64,000 bases of DNA from the NCBI RefSeq assembly GCF_901709675.1, contig NC_051091.1, positions 1,299,967-1,363,966 of the forward strand, given 5' to 3'. Shown here in pieces: positions 27,001 to 37,500 of this stretch (position 1 is the stretch's first letter; each line of letters opens with the position of its first letter). This DNA comes from Syngnathus acus (Eukaryota; Chordata; Actinopteri; Syngnathiformes; Syngnathidae). Made by a program: the position numbers and the translations under genes. The notes under the pieces were generated by a model. That model was not told where the DNA came from. It saw only the letters and a list, made by a program, of their open reading frames with translations, and made no database searches.

Positions 27001-27461
27001 TCCGGTATATTAGCGACATTATGCGTTTGTTGTGGTGCAGACGGAGTACGCCCGCCTGGAGGGGGGCAAGTGCGTTTACAGGATCCACCGCTCCCCCATG
27101 TGCGAGTACATGATCAACTTCATCCACAAGCTCAAACACTTGCCTGAAAAGTACATGATGAACAGTGTTCTTGAAAACTTCACCATCCTACAGGTACACA
27201 CGTCCACTTTTTAAAAGTGTGTCTTATAGATAATCATCTCAGAAGGCTTCTAATAGGCCACAGGAGGAGATTTAAATGTGCGCCTCGGAGACAGAAGTTA
27301 ATTAAAGCAATGGTGACATTTTTTTTTTTTTTTTTTTGCTTTCCCAGGTGGTAACAAACCGCGACACCCAGGAGACGTTGCTGTGCATCGCGTTCGTGTT
27401 CGAGGTGTCCACGAGCGAACACGGCGCTCAGTACCACGTCTACAGACTTGTGAAGGACTAA
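13274..27461 (+). CDS. tead3: TEAD3, TEA-domain transcription factor (Hippo/YAP effector)
   Basis: A nuclear DNA-binding protein that recruits YAP/TAZ and vestigial-like coactivators. Coding exons: 13333-13531 (the exon itself starts at 13274), 19996-20060, 21489-21551 or 21705-21767, 23420-23431, 24305-24430, 24514-24557, 25803-25867, 25944-26080, 26509-26682, 26823-26966, 27041-27193 and 27348-27461. With the first alternative exon plus the microexon this gives 431 aa. The TEA domain starts around residue 31 ([18 protein letters not shown]). The YAP-binding domain fills the C-terminal half. It includes [14 protein letters not shown] and the SPMCEY cysteine near residue 364, the family's palmitoylation site, and ends STEHGAQ-like before LVKD (here [17 protein letters not shown]). 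[11 protein letters not shown], the AMNL microexon and KKVREYQ mark TEAD3 rather than TEAD1, 2 or 4. Translation probably begins at ATT (13333), because no in-frame ATG precedes the TEA domain in this exon. Confidence 0.95.
13324..13336 (+). promoter_or_regulatory. tead3: Non-AUG start codon (ATT) in optimal Kozak context
   Basis: The sequence is GCCGCCACC followed by ATT and G, so it has A at -3 and G at +4. It is in frame with the TEA domain. The next residues read [16 protein letters not shown], like the known N-terminus of the family. From established knowledge, mammalian TEAD1 starts at AUU and TEAD3 at AUA. This choice is inferred from context and homology. Confidence 0.8.
13551..13900. 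repeat. Third block of the AGATCT-type degenerate repeat
   Basis: Contains GGATCAGATCCACG, CAAATTGGATCTGATCTGG, GTTGAATTTGG and CCGGATCAGATCTGGTCTG. It starts 20 bp after the donor of tead3 coding exon 1, so this exon has related repeats on both sides. Confidence 0.55.
14843..14936 (+). repeat. Degenerate V-SINE 3'-tail fragment
   Basis: TGCTTACTGCTGGAATTGGCTTCAG, then a GTGACC-type segment, then AAAATGGATGGATGGG match the order of the V-SINE tail but with heavy divergence. Confidence 0.55.
16690..16709. repeat. (CCGG)n palindromic run
   Basis: Five tandem CCGG units. The run is self-complementary and unmethylated or methylated status could matter, but no function is implied. Confidence 0.9.
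16800..17050. other. GC-rich, G-run-rich intronic segment (possible G-quadruplexes)
   Basis: Many GGG and GGGG runs on the + strand (around 16,807-16,890) lie within short loops, the arrangement that can form G-quadruplexes. Codon-like open frames here have no splice or homology support. Confidence 0.45.
17977..18044. repeat. (TG)n/(CG)n alternating tract
   Basis: About 68 bp of almost perfect alternating purine-pyrimidine sequence that moves from TG into CGCGCG. Prone to Z-DNA. Confidence 0.9.
20061..21488 (+). other. tead3: tead3 intron 3, carrying two TGCATG motifs
   Basis: AT-rich intron with no coding frame. The last 60 bp before the 21,489 exon contain TGCATG at 21429-21434 and at 21443-21448. 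TGCATG is the binding site of RBFOX splicing factors. Confidence 0.6.
21429..21448 (+). promoter_or_regulatory. tead3: Two RBFOX-type TGCATG motifs upstream of exon 4a
   Basis: They lie 41-60 bp before the exon at 21,489. RBFOX bound upstream of an exon usually represses it (established knowledge). Further TGCATG copies lie downstream of the second alternative exon at 21929-21934 and 22206-22211, where RBFOX usually activates. The functional role is inferred. Confidence 0.55.
21489..21551 (+). CDS. tead3: tead3 exon 4a, TEAD3-type TEA recognition helix
   Basis: A 63-bp phase-0 exon flanked by TAG and GTAGGT. It encodes [17 protein letters not shown] followed by AGIK. The KKVREYQ block is diagnostic of TEAD3. 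It is the 3' part of the TEA domain, including helix 3, which contacts DNA. It should splice onto the AMNL microexon at 23,420. Confidence 0.93.
21631..21704 (+). promoter_or_regulatory. tead3: Extended polypyrimidine tract before exon 4b
   Basis: About 55 bp of nearly uninterrupted C/T sequence (TTCTTCTTC and TCTCTCTCTC blocks) precede the 4b acceptor. Such tracts are typical PTB-family binding regions at regulated exons. PTB control here is inferred. Confidence 0.5.
21705..21767 (+). CDS. tead3: tead3 exon 4b, alternative TEAD1/TEAD4-type recognition helix
   Basis: A second 63-bp phase-0 exon, flanked by GCAG and GTATGC. It encodes [17 protein letters not shown] followed by SKLK. It matches exon 4a at 14 of 21 residues but resembles TEAD1/TEAD4 ([12 protein letters not shown]). 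Inclusion of both exons keeps frame but would duplicate the helix, so exclusive use is expected. Nucleotide divergence from 4a is large, so the duplication is old and the exon is under protein-level constraint. Confidence 0.88.
21768..23419 (+). other. tead3: tead3 intron between exon 4b and the AMNL microexon
   Basis: AT-rich with a short CAGA repeat near 21,945 and a poly-C run near 22,674-22,686. It holds two TGCATG motifs (21929 and 22206). No other exon was recognised. Confidence 0.55.
23420..23431 (+). CDS. tead3: tead3 12-bp microexon (Ala-Met-Asn-Leu)
   Basis: TTTAG then GCGATGAATTTG then GTAAGT. It encodes AMNL, the four residues found after REYQ-GIK in TEAD3 proteins. It lies between intact splice sites and keeps frame. 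Confidence 0.9.
24711..24767 (+). other. tead3: Candidate 57-bp cassette exon of tead3
   Basis: ACATCAG precedes it and GTAAGT follows. The length is 19 codons, so inclusion between 24,557 and 25,803 keeps the frame with no stop ([20 protein letters not shown], then IKPF). Not known to me from other TEADs. A second frame is also open, so openness alone is weak evidence. Confidence 0.35.
24768..25802 (+). other. tead3: tead3 intron with a retroposon-like tail
   Basis: AT-rich and without exons. Bases 25,257-25,318 (AATTTCGTTGTACATGTGTG, then AATGACAATAAAGAT, then TCTATTCTAT) look like the 3' end of a fish LINE-type element. I cannot name the family with certainty. Confidence 0.45.
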
Positions 27462-29600
27462 GCAAAAAAAAAAAAGTGAAAACATCCCCCTGCTCCCCCT
27501 TTTCAACCAGCAAAACCACAAACAACGCTAGAGAACTAACACACACACACATAAGGAATAAAAACACAATCACACATGTGCATTTGTCAGACCAGTAGCT
27601 TGTGTTTAAAAAGTTTTAGGTGAAGTGGAGGTACGCCACAGAGCTTGAGGAAATGAGAAGGTGTCAAATGACAAGATCACTCGGAGCAAGAGAAGAAGAT
27701 AGAACTGGACCGAAGAGAAAGTGTTGCAGTAGATTTTGTTAGGAAAGAAAAGTGCCTTTTTTCTCCAAAGATTGCCTGCCACTTTGAATTGCCTTTTGTA
27801 CTACCTCTTTTTTTTTTCTTTTTCAAGTGACAGATCAACATAGGGCAAGTTCAATCGGAAATAAGCCCTACAGCCCTTTCACACCTTATTCTGGTACTGT
27901 CTGTTTGTTTTAATCTTGTCTTAAGCGGGGTACACACATATTCATTTTTAATATCTTAAATGTGAGAAACTCCATCACGTGAGTTCTTGCTGCTTTTAGT
28001 GTGTGGCACAGCATGAAATCTCCAACAATCGCAAATCTCTTTCCAAGATGTTGGTCATAGTAATATGACTGACCTGTGGGGGCATCATGTTGCCACAGAA
28101 AAAAGAATAGTTGGAGAAAACTTAGGGAGTTTCATAAATATTGAATAAATTGTTTGTGATTCTAACTATTGAACACGTTTAGTATTTATAATCTGAGACG
28201 TCTAACAATCGGGCCTTTGACTTTGATCGGACAGGGCGGGTGCTTGAATTTGGCCTATTGTTGATATGTATGTACCTCGCTTCATTGGTTTCACATCACA
28301 GTCACGAAATCGGTGGCTCGGCGCTGAAGTCAGACACAAGGATCTGCAATCGTAATTATTGAGCATAAGAATGTAAATATTGAACAGGATTAATTTGTTT
28401 GTCAGCCCAAGCCGTCTTCCGATAACAAAATCACTCTTAACACAATAGCATGACTCGGGTGAATCTTTTTCCAGACATCTGACAATCAGGCCTCTGCTGA
28501 CTTTGATTGGAAAAGGCGCAATCATGCTAATCATCTGTATGCGTGTATCCAAAGCAACTATTTTGAGACACTGCAGATACTTTTACTATCGCTTCTTTTA
28601 CATAAGGCCAATCGTTCCACGACCTTATTGGAAGATTTGTGCTCACTCGGCTGCACTGAGGCGACCGGGTCAGTCAGTGGCTGTGGTGTGAGGCCCAAAG
28701 AGACAAAACGACAGCAGTGTTCTATTTTTCTGCCTTGATGTTTGTATATGGAGCCTAAAGTGAAAACTACATTGTTTGTGTACTGTGAGTCAAGTGGATC
28801 CTAAAGGAATATGTGTTACATAGGAGTATTTTTATTTTAAGGAGGGGAGGGAACGGACTTTTCTTTGTGATCAAGTGACCCAGCACAGAGAGTAAGGAGC
28901 AGATTGAAATCCCGGTTTCTTTTGTTTAAGAAAGAAATTGCATGCTGTGAAGTCTTCACTTCTATGCAGAGAAGCTTCAATTGTTGATATTTAAGACGCT
29001 ATATTGACATCCAACTCGAAACGGTTGCCTCTGTGCTGCATGGAATGTGATCATTGATTGTTATTTATAGGGTTGGAAAGCAGATATTAATAATAAGGGG
29101 AGGGTGGGTACACTACGTATTGATTATTTTTCCATTGATTTGGAGAAGCATCTGTTTGTGTGACTCACTGGAGATTTTTTTTTTTTTCTTGCCGTAAAAT
29201 TGGACACATTTTGACAAAAGTTCCTGCCTGGCTTTGAATGTCGTATTTTACAACTCAGACAAACAAAATAACGCTCTTCTTTGCTTATCGTATGTTTTAT
29301 ACAGTTTTCATGCCATTACCAACATTTGTCCTTGTTTTGATTCTGTCGACTTTTTGACTGTGAGTGTTTTGCCTCACTGAAAAATAATGTGTGATTGTGC
29401 TGACATTGATAATTAATAAGATATCTAATGTATCATATTCTGAATGGTGTGGGAAGGTGTTTTGTTGTTTTTGGTTTAAGGTGGTTTACTATTGTTTTTG
29501 CCACAATTGTGAATTGCAATTTTATACTTCCAAATAGAGGTTGGACTATGTAATCAAACCAATGTATCGAACAATAAAAGACACATGGTGCCTTTGGGGG
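27462..29600 (+). other. tead3: tead3 3' UTR region
   Basis: About 2.1 kb after the stop. Candidate AATAAA signals lie at 27557-27562, near 28144 and at 29573-29578. The last is the best candidate for the distal end. A related 45-bp phrase occurs twice (28,196 and 28,473). There are no other coding frames. Confidence 0.55.
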
Positions 29601-30240
29601 CCATTTTCCCCATGATACGCTGTGTAATTGTCCATGGCTTTTCTTCTTTCATTATTGATTATTAATTCAAGTAATAGTAATGCAATACTAAATGCAACAT
29701 TTTTAGTTTCAAGTATCTGGGAGATGTTATTGCTGGCAAAAGGTCTGATGACAGCGCTAGATGTTCTATGCACAAATTAACATGTTTAGAAAATTCCTCA
29801 GGTGTTTGGAATATGATAAGACTAAGTTGTTTAAAATATTTAAGTGATATTTTAAATATTTTTTTATTTTAATTACTTCTTAAATATTTTGACTATTTTA
29901 CCGTGTATTGTATGTCTTGATAAAAATGAAAATATCAAAAAAAGGACTTTATAAATGAAACAAACCAAAAAAAAGCTAAAAGCCAAGAGAACTTCATATC
30001 CCAGAAATCTCAGAGAGCGGAAAAATACGGAAGTCAGCCCCCGTAAATTAAAATGTAAATATGTATTTCGATCAACCCTCAATGGGGCTATGATATAAAC
30101 TATATAATATACATTTCAATTTCAATCAACGTCAACTTTTTGTTTTATTTTTTTGATGAAGCGATGAGTAGAATCGGATGTAAAGAAATGATCGTGTGCC
30201 CCAATGACGTCATACGTAATCAAACATTGCACGTCTTTTA
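29601..30240. other. Intergenic tead3-smpd2
   Basis: AT-rich with no recognisable gene. The right end is likely the smpd2 promoter, with an (AAC)n run at about 30,318-30,339 just beyond. Confidence 0.5.
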
Positions 30241-30459
30241 TGCGCTCTGTTTACACTTTGCTAAGCAAAGCTGCGTAGCCGAGAGCCTTGCGATGTTGCA
30301 TTTAACCATCATGAAGTAACAACAACAACAACAACAACTTTGACGACGTAACTGGGCTACTTTCAGTCGACTTAGCTCGTCGGTAGCCCCAGGAAGTGTT
30401 CTGGACCCGAGCGACTGTGAGAACCCACACTGAGCCTGATCTGCAAACAGCTCGTCCAG
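30241..30459 (+). other. smpd2: smpd2 untranslated exon 1 (5' boundary unknown)
   Basis: The GC-richer segment ends CTCGTCCAG followed by GTGAGT at 30,460. The next acceptor in the same gene is at 31,241. No TATA box was seen. The start of transcription is a guess. Confidence 0.5.
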
Positions 30460-31241
30460 GTGAGTTAACAAAAAAATAAGAAAACGATAGACCCTCTGTA
30501 AGCCTTTAATAATCGTTCAAAACCACCTTCAGGCGATCTTATGTCAAGTAAGTTAATAAACACGCTAAAGCTAGCATGCAGCTCTGCTCTTGTTTCAAAG
30601 TTAATTCATTGTCTGCCATTTGAAATAAACACCGCTTTTGCTTCATGGAAATGATTATACTGTAAAGTTGTTGTAGCCAATAGAAGTCCCAGTGAGTAGA
30701 AAATATAGAATCAAGTGCTGTCATGTGGCCATCAAGTTGCCCATGCACGCTCTAAATAAACCACAATTCATTCAAAGTTCAAAGTAAAAAAAAAAAGTCA
30801 AAAGCCTGCTTTATTGTTTATTCCCAGATAGAAAAAATAAAAATCTCCCATAGATACACACAACCAGGCATGGTTAGACGTAAATCCCCCCCCCCCCCAT
30901 TTTGGGGTCAACATTTATTTTAAAATTTTTTTCCTCCACAAAAGCATTTCTCCTTTTTCAGAACAAACAGCGCGTGACCAAAACTGCCTGCCTGGTCAGC
31001 TTTTTACACACTCGCACACACAAATGCTGGCCACAGGGTCACCATTTAAATACATGATCTGTGTCCGTAGCTTTTCTAAACCCATGAGTCTGTATCAGTT
31101 GACTTTAGGCCAAAGGCGAACTACGCTCTTCTTCATTTGTACTTAGATAGTGCAGCTTACTTCACTTCTCAACTCTCAGGTAGTTAACGGAAAAGATGAG
31201 CTGATTTGCATATGTGTGACACTTGACATCTTCTGAATTAG

Positions 31242-33543
31242 GATCTGATGCGCCACCGTCATGGATCACCAGGACTCTGTCAGCATCCGCGTGTTCTCTC
31301 TCAACTGCTGGTCAGTGCGGGCACTCATTCACGCTCTCATTTGTATCAGTGACTGCATAATTGACATTACGCTATTGTTTTTGTTTGCCAGGGGGGTGCG
31401 CTACCTGAGCAAGCATTGCTCTCGGCGGTACGCCATGATCGGCGACCTGCTGCTCCAAGAAGAGCACGACGTGGTCCTCCTCCAAGAAGTGAGTGGATCT
31501 GATGCAAAATACAAGTGAAGTTTCTGCTTGTTCCTCTACTTGCTGTATTTTGACCATTTCACCTGCAAAAGGTGCAGGTCGTGCTCATTTCAAGTCTCGC
31601 GTTGTTTTTCCGTTCTCCAGGTGTGGAGTGAAAAAGACTACCTGTTCCTGAGAAAGAAACTGGCCGCTAGCCACGTTCACTCACATTACTTTAAGAGGTA
31701 ACATGTTTCAGGATGTAATCCTCTTGCAAAATATCCAAAAGGCCTCTGATGTGCTGGAGCGCTTTGATCCAACTGCTAAATGGAAGCGACTGAAGGATTA
31801 AGGCTCTATAATTCTCTCTTAACCTGCATACCAAGGCACAAGAATCTAATCTTGGCTGTTTGTTCATTTAATTTAACAAAGAAATTCCAGTGAAATATCT
31901 TCTAATGGCTCACCTTTTCTTTTTCTCTCCCTCCAGCGGGGTTATCGGCAGTGGATTGGCTATTTTCTCCAAGTACAGAATCCAAGACACATTTCTTTAC
32001 CGCTATTCCCTCAATGGCTACCCATACATGGTAAGTATTAACAATGCAAAGTTATAGCTAAAGTGGGATCGGGATTTTACACTCAGAACTAAACTGCAAT
32101 CATCAGGCTCACCACGGGGACTGGTTTGGAGGCAAGGCAGTCGGACTGGCCGTCCTGAACATCGGCGCGCTGACCGCCAACTTCTACCTGACTCACGTAT
32201 GTGACCTCATAACATCCCAAAATACACTGCATGCGTTTACTGACGTTCAATCTGTCATTGCAGCTGCACGCCGAGTACTGTCGGGAGAGGGACGCTTATC
32301 TGCCTCACCGGGTGGTCCAGGCCTGGGAACTGCAGCAGTTCGTCCGGTACTGTCATCTCCCTAATCGTGTCAAAGTGTAGCGTGCAGACTAATGTTGTTG
32401 ACAATTTGAACTGCACTTTTCTAGCCACACATCCGCCGGTGCCGACGTGGTGGTCCTCGGCGGCGACCTCAACATGCACCCTCAGGACCTCGGCAACCGA
32501 CTCCTGACGACCTACACGGAACTGCGAGACGCCTACGCGGAGACTGATACCTTTGATGTAGGTCTTGATCATTGATTTACTTGCTTTCAAACTCAAGGTG
32601 GTGGCTTCCAGCAAATTGAGGAACCTTCTATTTGTTGCAGAACAAGAACCTTATTGATGAGTTGTATGTTTCAGGGATGTGAAGACGGTCTGACTCTGAT
32701 ACTGGACAATCCCTTCATCAGCCAGAAGGTGATCGCTCCCTTTGAGAAAGGCATCAGAATCGACTACATCCTCTTCAAGGTGGCTCAAACATTCCGTTCT
32801 CCCCGTGTCATGACTGGTTTAAAGGAGACATTTTTATCAACTCTGTTTCCCACATGTAGAGTTCTTGCAAAGCTGACATCAAGTGCGTGTCCATGCGCAC
32901 CACCAAAGGCTCCGTCCCGGGACAGGCTTTTCCCTACTCGGACCACGAGGCTCTGACGGCCGAGTTCACGCTCGCGCCGAGCGAAGCCGCCGGGGACCTT
33001 CGGTCGAGTCGTCGCGACTGTGAAGGAGGTATATTTCTGAGCTCTTGACAGACAAGTGGACATTAGCATGTTGATTGATTTTATAGACACATTTGTGGAC
33101 AATTGAAAAGGCAACTTCAAATGCTCTTGTCCTCAGGGGAGGTGGCCCGACTCGTGGACATATTGACGGAGGCCCGCACCGAGGTGAAAGTGGGCGTGCA
33201 CTGCGCCGAGCGAATGCGCTACACGGCAGGCCGCACGGCGGCCATGGGCCTGGCCTTGCTCCTGCTGGAGCTGGCAATCGCCGCCGTGCCCTGGCTCACG
33301 CTGGGAGCGGAGCAGGCCTTCCCGCTCACCTCCTTTTACCTGCTGGTGGCGCTGTGCTTGGCCATCCTGCTGTGCACTTCGCTGCTCTTCATCTTCTACA
33401 CCATGGAACTCAAGTCCCTGCAGGGCACCGAGGACCAGATGAGGCTGGCCATGGGCGGCCTGCAGGAGAAACTGCGGGGCTTCCCCGCGGCCAAGCCCCC
33501 CGAGGATCCCAAGCCCAGCGACGTGTTCACTGCTGAGGAGTAA
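31242..33543 (+). CDS. smpd2: Neutral sphingomyelinase (sphingomyelin phosphodiesterase 2)
   Basis: Hydrolyses sphingomyelin to ceramide and phosphocholine at intracellular membranes. Exons: 31242-31310 (ATG 31261), 31392-31488, 31621-31697, 31937-32030, 32107-32196, 32264-32346, 32425-32557, 32675-32779, 32860-33028 and 33137-33543. All phases agree and give 434 aa (human about 423). It has the Mg-dependent endonuclease/exonuclease/phosphatase fold with FSLNCW, Glu49 in LLQEVW, the GGDLNMHP motif and SDHEAL. Asp271 and His272 fall exactly at the known catalytic positions. Two hydrophobic segments at about 335-357 and 363-388 anchor the C-terminus, as expected for SMPD2. The start is the ATG with G at -3 and +4. 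A weaker ATG 13 bp upstream is out of frame. Confidence 0.96.
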
Positions 33544-34235
33544 TGTTGAAATCTTAGCCATCCATTTTCTGTACCACTTATCTTAAACACGGTTGAACCT
33601 ATTTCTTAACTGAAAGACTCTCAGTCAAATGTTCTGAAACACTTTGCAGCTCCTGAAGTGTATCAGAACTTTTGCAAAATAGTGAAGTGCTTTAAAAATC
33701 AGCCAATCATGAAGACAACATCGAAAGCTAACCTTAATTGAATGCTTTGGAATCTTTTTATGCTCCTTGTGGTCACTCCAGCTTCACTGTGACAATGTTA
33801 AAGTGCTGTACTGCTAATATCGTGCAAAGTGGTCCTGTTCTTAAAGGCCATCGGTGCATCTTTCATTCCGCCCACCCAGCACTTTGAGGGGGACCACATA
33901 TTCGTGCGTTTACTAAATATACTTGAACATTCACTCCATTGAGCACACTCTTGCAGCTTTAATCCCAAAACATTTCACTCTCAGAAGGAATTGTCAATTG
34001 TTTATTGAGGAAAAAACTTGCTCTGGCTTTTATACCATGAAGTCATCTTCCTTGATTTGAATCCTGAAAAGATATGTCAATGGTTGTATCATTTCATTTG
34101 ATTATTAGAGTGCAGTGCACTTAGTGTTAGTTTATCAATTTCCTTAGGGACGAGTTAGTACACATGGCTGAGCCACATGTTTCACTCAAGTTATTTTACT
34201 GTTAAGCTTTCATGGCAAAAAAAATGAATAAATGA
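33544..34235 (+). other. smpd2: smpd2 3' UTR and intergenic gap to pkp1
   Basis: A short V-SINE-like end (CCATCCATTTTCTG, reverse orientation) lies at 33,560-33,600. An AATAAA polyadenylation signal candidate lies at 34227-34232. No coding frame. Confidence 0.55.
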
Positions 34236-34515
34236 TTCATTCCCTTTAGTATTGTGCTTTCTTTGCATGATTTTGAAAACTAAAGATCACGACTGAACGG
34301 TAAACCAGGTGCGCCCTTGCAATGTAGACACACCCCAGAAAAGAAAAAGAAAAAAGTCCAACTCACTGTCAATAAGGGCGTGGTCTGTCAAAGGTGCGCC
34401 TTCCTTCCTTCCTTCCACCCCTCCCTCCCTCCTCCCCTTTCCTCCCCCGCCCGTCAAACTGCCCGACTCTACTCATTCATCCCCGCGTCACGAGAGCCTC
34501 GGAACGTCCGTCACG

Positions 34516-37500
34516 ATGGCCGGCGCCCATCCGCTGAAATCGGCCCTGTCCATCACCCCCGTGGACGACACTTCTCTGGCCTTGCCCTCGGCGCACCAAC
34601 AGTATCGTTCCGGAGAGCAGCGCGTCCTGGAGCAGGTGCAGAGCGTGCAGAGGACCAGGTCCAGGCACTCCAGCAGCAGCAGGACTGGCTCAACCTCTTT
34701 GTCTCCGACCAGTAAGAACTTAATGTGTTTAGTGTTGTGCCAATTGTGCTAATAACACAGAGCTTATGAATTGAGTTTTTTTGCTGTAAAACCTACAACT
34801 TGAATTGGATCATTTTCCAATGCGTCAAGCATTCATTTGGATTTCAGTCAGAAGGTCAGAATGCCCTTCTGATATTACTCATTGCGTTATCAGTCCATAA
34901 ATCACATTTTATTTCATGTATTTTGGCACCCACAGTTTTCACTCGATATGACTATCGTAACACGTTGCTGTAATGTTTTATGACTTTCTTAGTATATTGG
35001 AAAACGGCAGTCAAGTTTTGTTGTACATAACATTTAATACTAATCACAGGTTGGCACCTTTTTATAACAATCTTATAATAATCTTTTTATATCTTATTTG
35101 TTGTGATATTTTCATTACAGTGCAGATACTACCACAATATTATACGTATATACTACACGCACTATCAAAATGTTAATGTATTGCTGTAATTTTATTCTTG
35201 CTCTTACAATTCTGTAAATATTGCCCAGTGGTATTTTAATGTACATATTGTTAATTTGGGTTAATATTCTCACCGTGTATGCCCTGCAGTCAAATAACCG
35301 ATTTTATTTTACACAAGGAAAAATCGAATAATTGTGTGCGTCTGATCATAGTTGCGTGACCAATTGGTGTATTGAAGGTGGGTCCCATAAAAGTCATATA
35401 ATAGCCGCCATAAACGCTACAATACTATGACCTCTGTGAGACTGTTTGGATATTATGTAAGCTGGAGGGTTTACACTTCGTAGTATAACCGTCCATAAAG
35501 CCTGCTTGTGAGAAAGTATTGTAATAATATGTCATCATAATACAGAATAATAAGAGAGCCTGATTGAGACAGTATGTTACAGTTCTGTATTGTTGAATCC
35601 AGCCATTGTAACTATGAACAAACAGGTTTTTCAAATTGCTACCTAATTAAAATACCTACCATCCTCATTTTGAACTGTGCGCACCCTTACTTTCCAGTGT
35701 AAACTTCTCTGCAAGTCGTTAGATCTGCTCAATTGTGTCTTTTAGGAATGTTGTTCCTCCGATTAGTTCCAAGAGCTTTGAACTCCAGCGATAATGACTT
35801 TGAGGTCATAAATCTGCGTAATTGTTTTTCTGTTTCACTATAGGCCCTTTCAATGATGAAATGTTCGAGTCCAGCATGTCAAAGAGAAATGTCTTCTTTG
35901 GGAATGGTCAACTAAAAACTGTGAGTACGTCTAGTTTTCGGTTGGCGGGGTCAGGCTTTCCGTTTTTTTTTTCTTTTTTTTATGGGTCGGTGAGAGTTTA
36001 GGTATAGGGTTCAGTATTGCTAGGGTCACAGTGGGGGTAGTAAACAGTAGGGGTAGGGGTTAGTTATGGTTAGTAAAGAACTATTATGGTTATGGGTAGT
36101 GTGGTTGGTTGAGTTAGTAGTAGTTGAAATGTATCATTCTCCATATGTTATGTCTGATATCCAAATGCACGAAAATGCAATCCAATTGTTCTCCTGTTTT
36201 CTCCCTCCAGCTCCCTGTTGAGAAAAGCCTCAACCGCCACTCATTCAACAACACAATTAGCGGCGCTGCCAAGACCACCAACACCTTTCACCGTCGCTAC
36301 GAGTTCGGCTCCACTCCCGTGGGCCGGATGGCCCTCAACCGCGACGAGCCTGACCAGAATCGGCAGCGCTCCCTACCCACACCCACGGAGCCTCCGCATT
36401 GGGTCCTCTCCGACCGCAAAACCCACAGAACGGAGATGCGCAGCGGCGGCGGGCAGTTCATTGGCACCCATCAGAAATTCCGGACCAGTCCGCTTGACGT
36501 CAGTAAAACACAGTTCAAGCCTTTGATCGATGACAGTCCCACCAAGCAGAGCAAGCTTCCTGGCAAAGGGGATTCTGGGTAAGAGAACGATACGGTGTGA
36601 TTCTTCAACGCTACGCAACAACCATGGGTTCGCTTTGGAGTTTAGGATAAACGTGAAACCAATTTCGTTATTGTACTCGCAGGTCAAGCGGAAACAGTGC
36701 AATGGCTGACATCACCATGAAGGAGGCTGTGGAATTCCTGTCCCACGAGGACATCAAATACCAACTCTGTGGAGCCTCTTATATCCAGCACAACACCTTT
36801 GTTGATGACAAAGCTAAGGAAGAGGTGACTTATCTCACTTGCTTGGAGATTAGCGCTATAGCTTCAAAGTTCACATTGTTACTAAATGAGTTGCCCAACA
36901 CGGAGGACCTTCGATGCGTCACTCAATAATCCTAGCGCGTATCCTCATAAATCATCTGTGAGTTGCAACTAACGAGAACAAGCGTCACGAATGCGTGCAT
37001 GATTAAATCCTAAATCTTGTACACCAGGTGCGGAAGTATAAGGGGATCCCTCCGCTGGTGGCGCTGCTGAACAGCTCGAACCCAGATCTGAGCCAGACGA
37101 CCTCGGCCGCCCTGCGCAACCTGGCCTTCAAGAACAACGACAACAAGGAGGAGATCCAACACTGCGGCGGCATCACGTCTGCTGTGGCTCTGCTCCGTGA
37201 AACTGACTCCACTGAGATTCAGAGGCAGCTCACCGGTAAAATACGTATTTGATCCTTCCTGTCAATCACAAGGCAGCAATTCCAAGTGGTGTTACATTGA
37301 ACGACAAACAACTCTTTTCCCGGAAAGTAGTGAAAAAGTCAAGCGTTGTGAATACTTTCCAGATCCTCTGTTGAATATTTTCGGCAGCGACGTGATTGAT
37401 ATGCCCCCTCCCCAGGTCTTCTATGGAATTTGTCGTCTGCTAACAGCCTGAAGACGGACCTCCTCAAGAGCACGCTTCCTGTCTTAATGGAGCGCGTCAT

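Noticed and set aside
33093-33536. 147-codon frames on both strands over the last smpd2 exon
   Set aside because: They are GC-rich shadow frames of the true coding frame, which has two membrane segments and the correct phase and stop.
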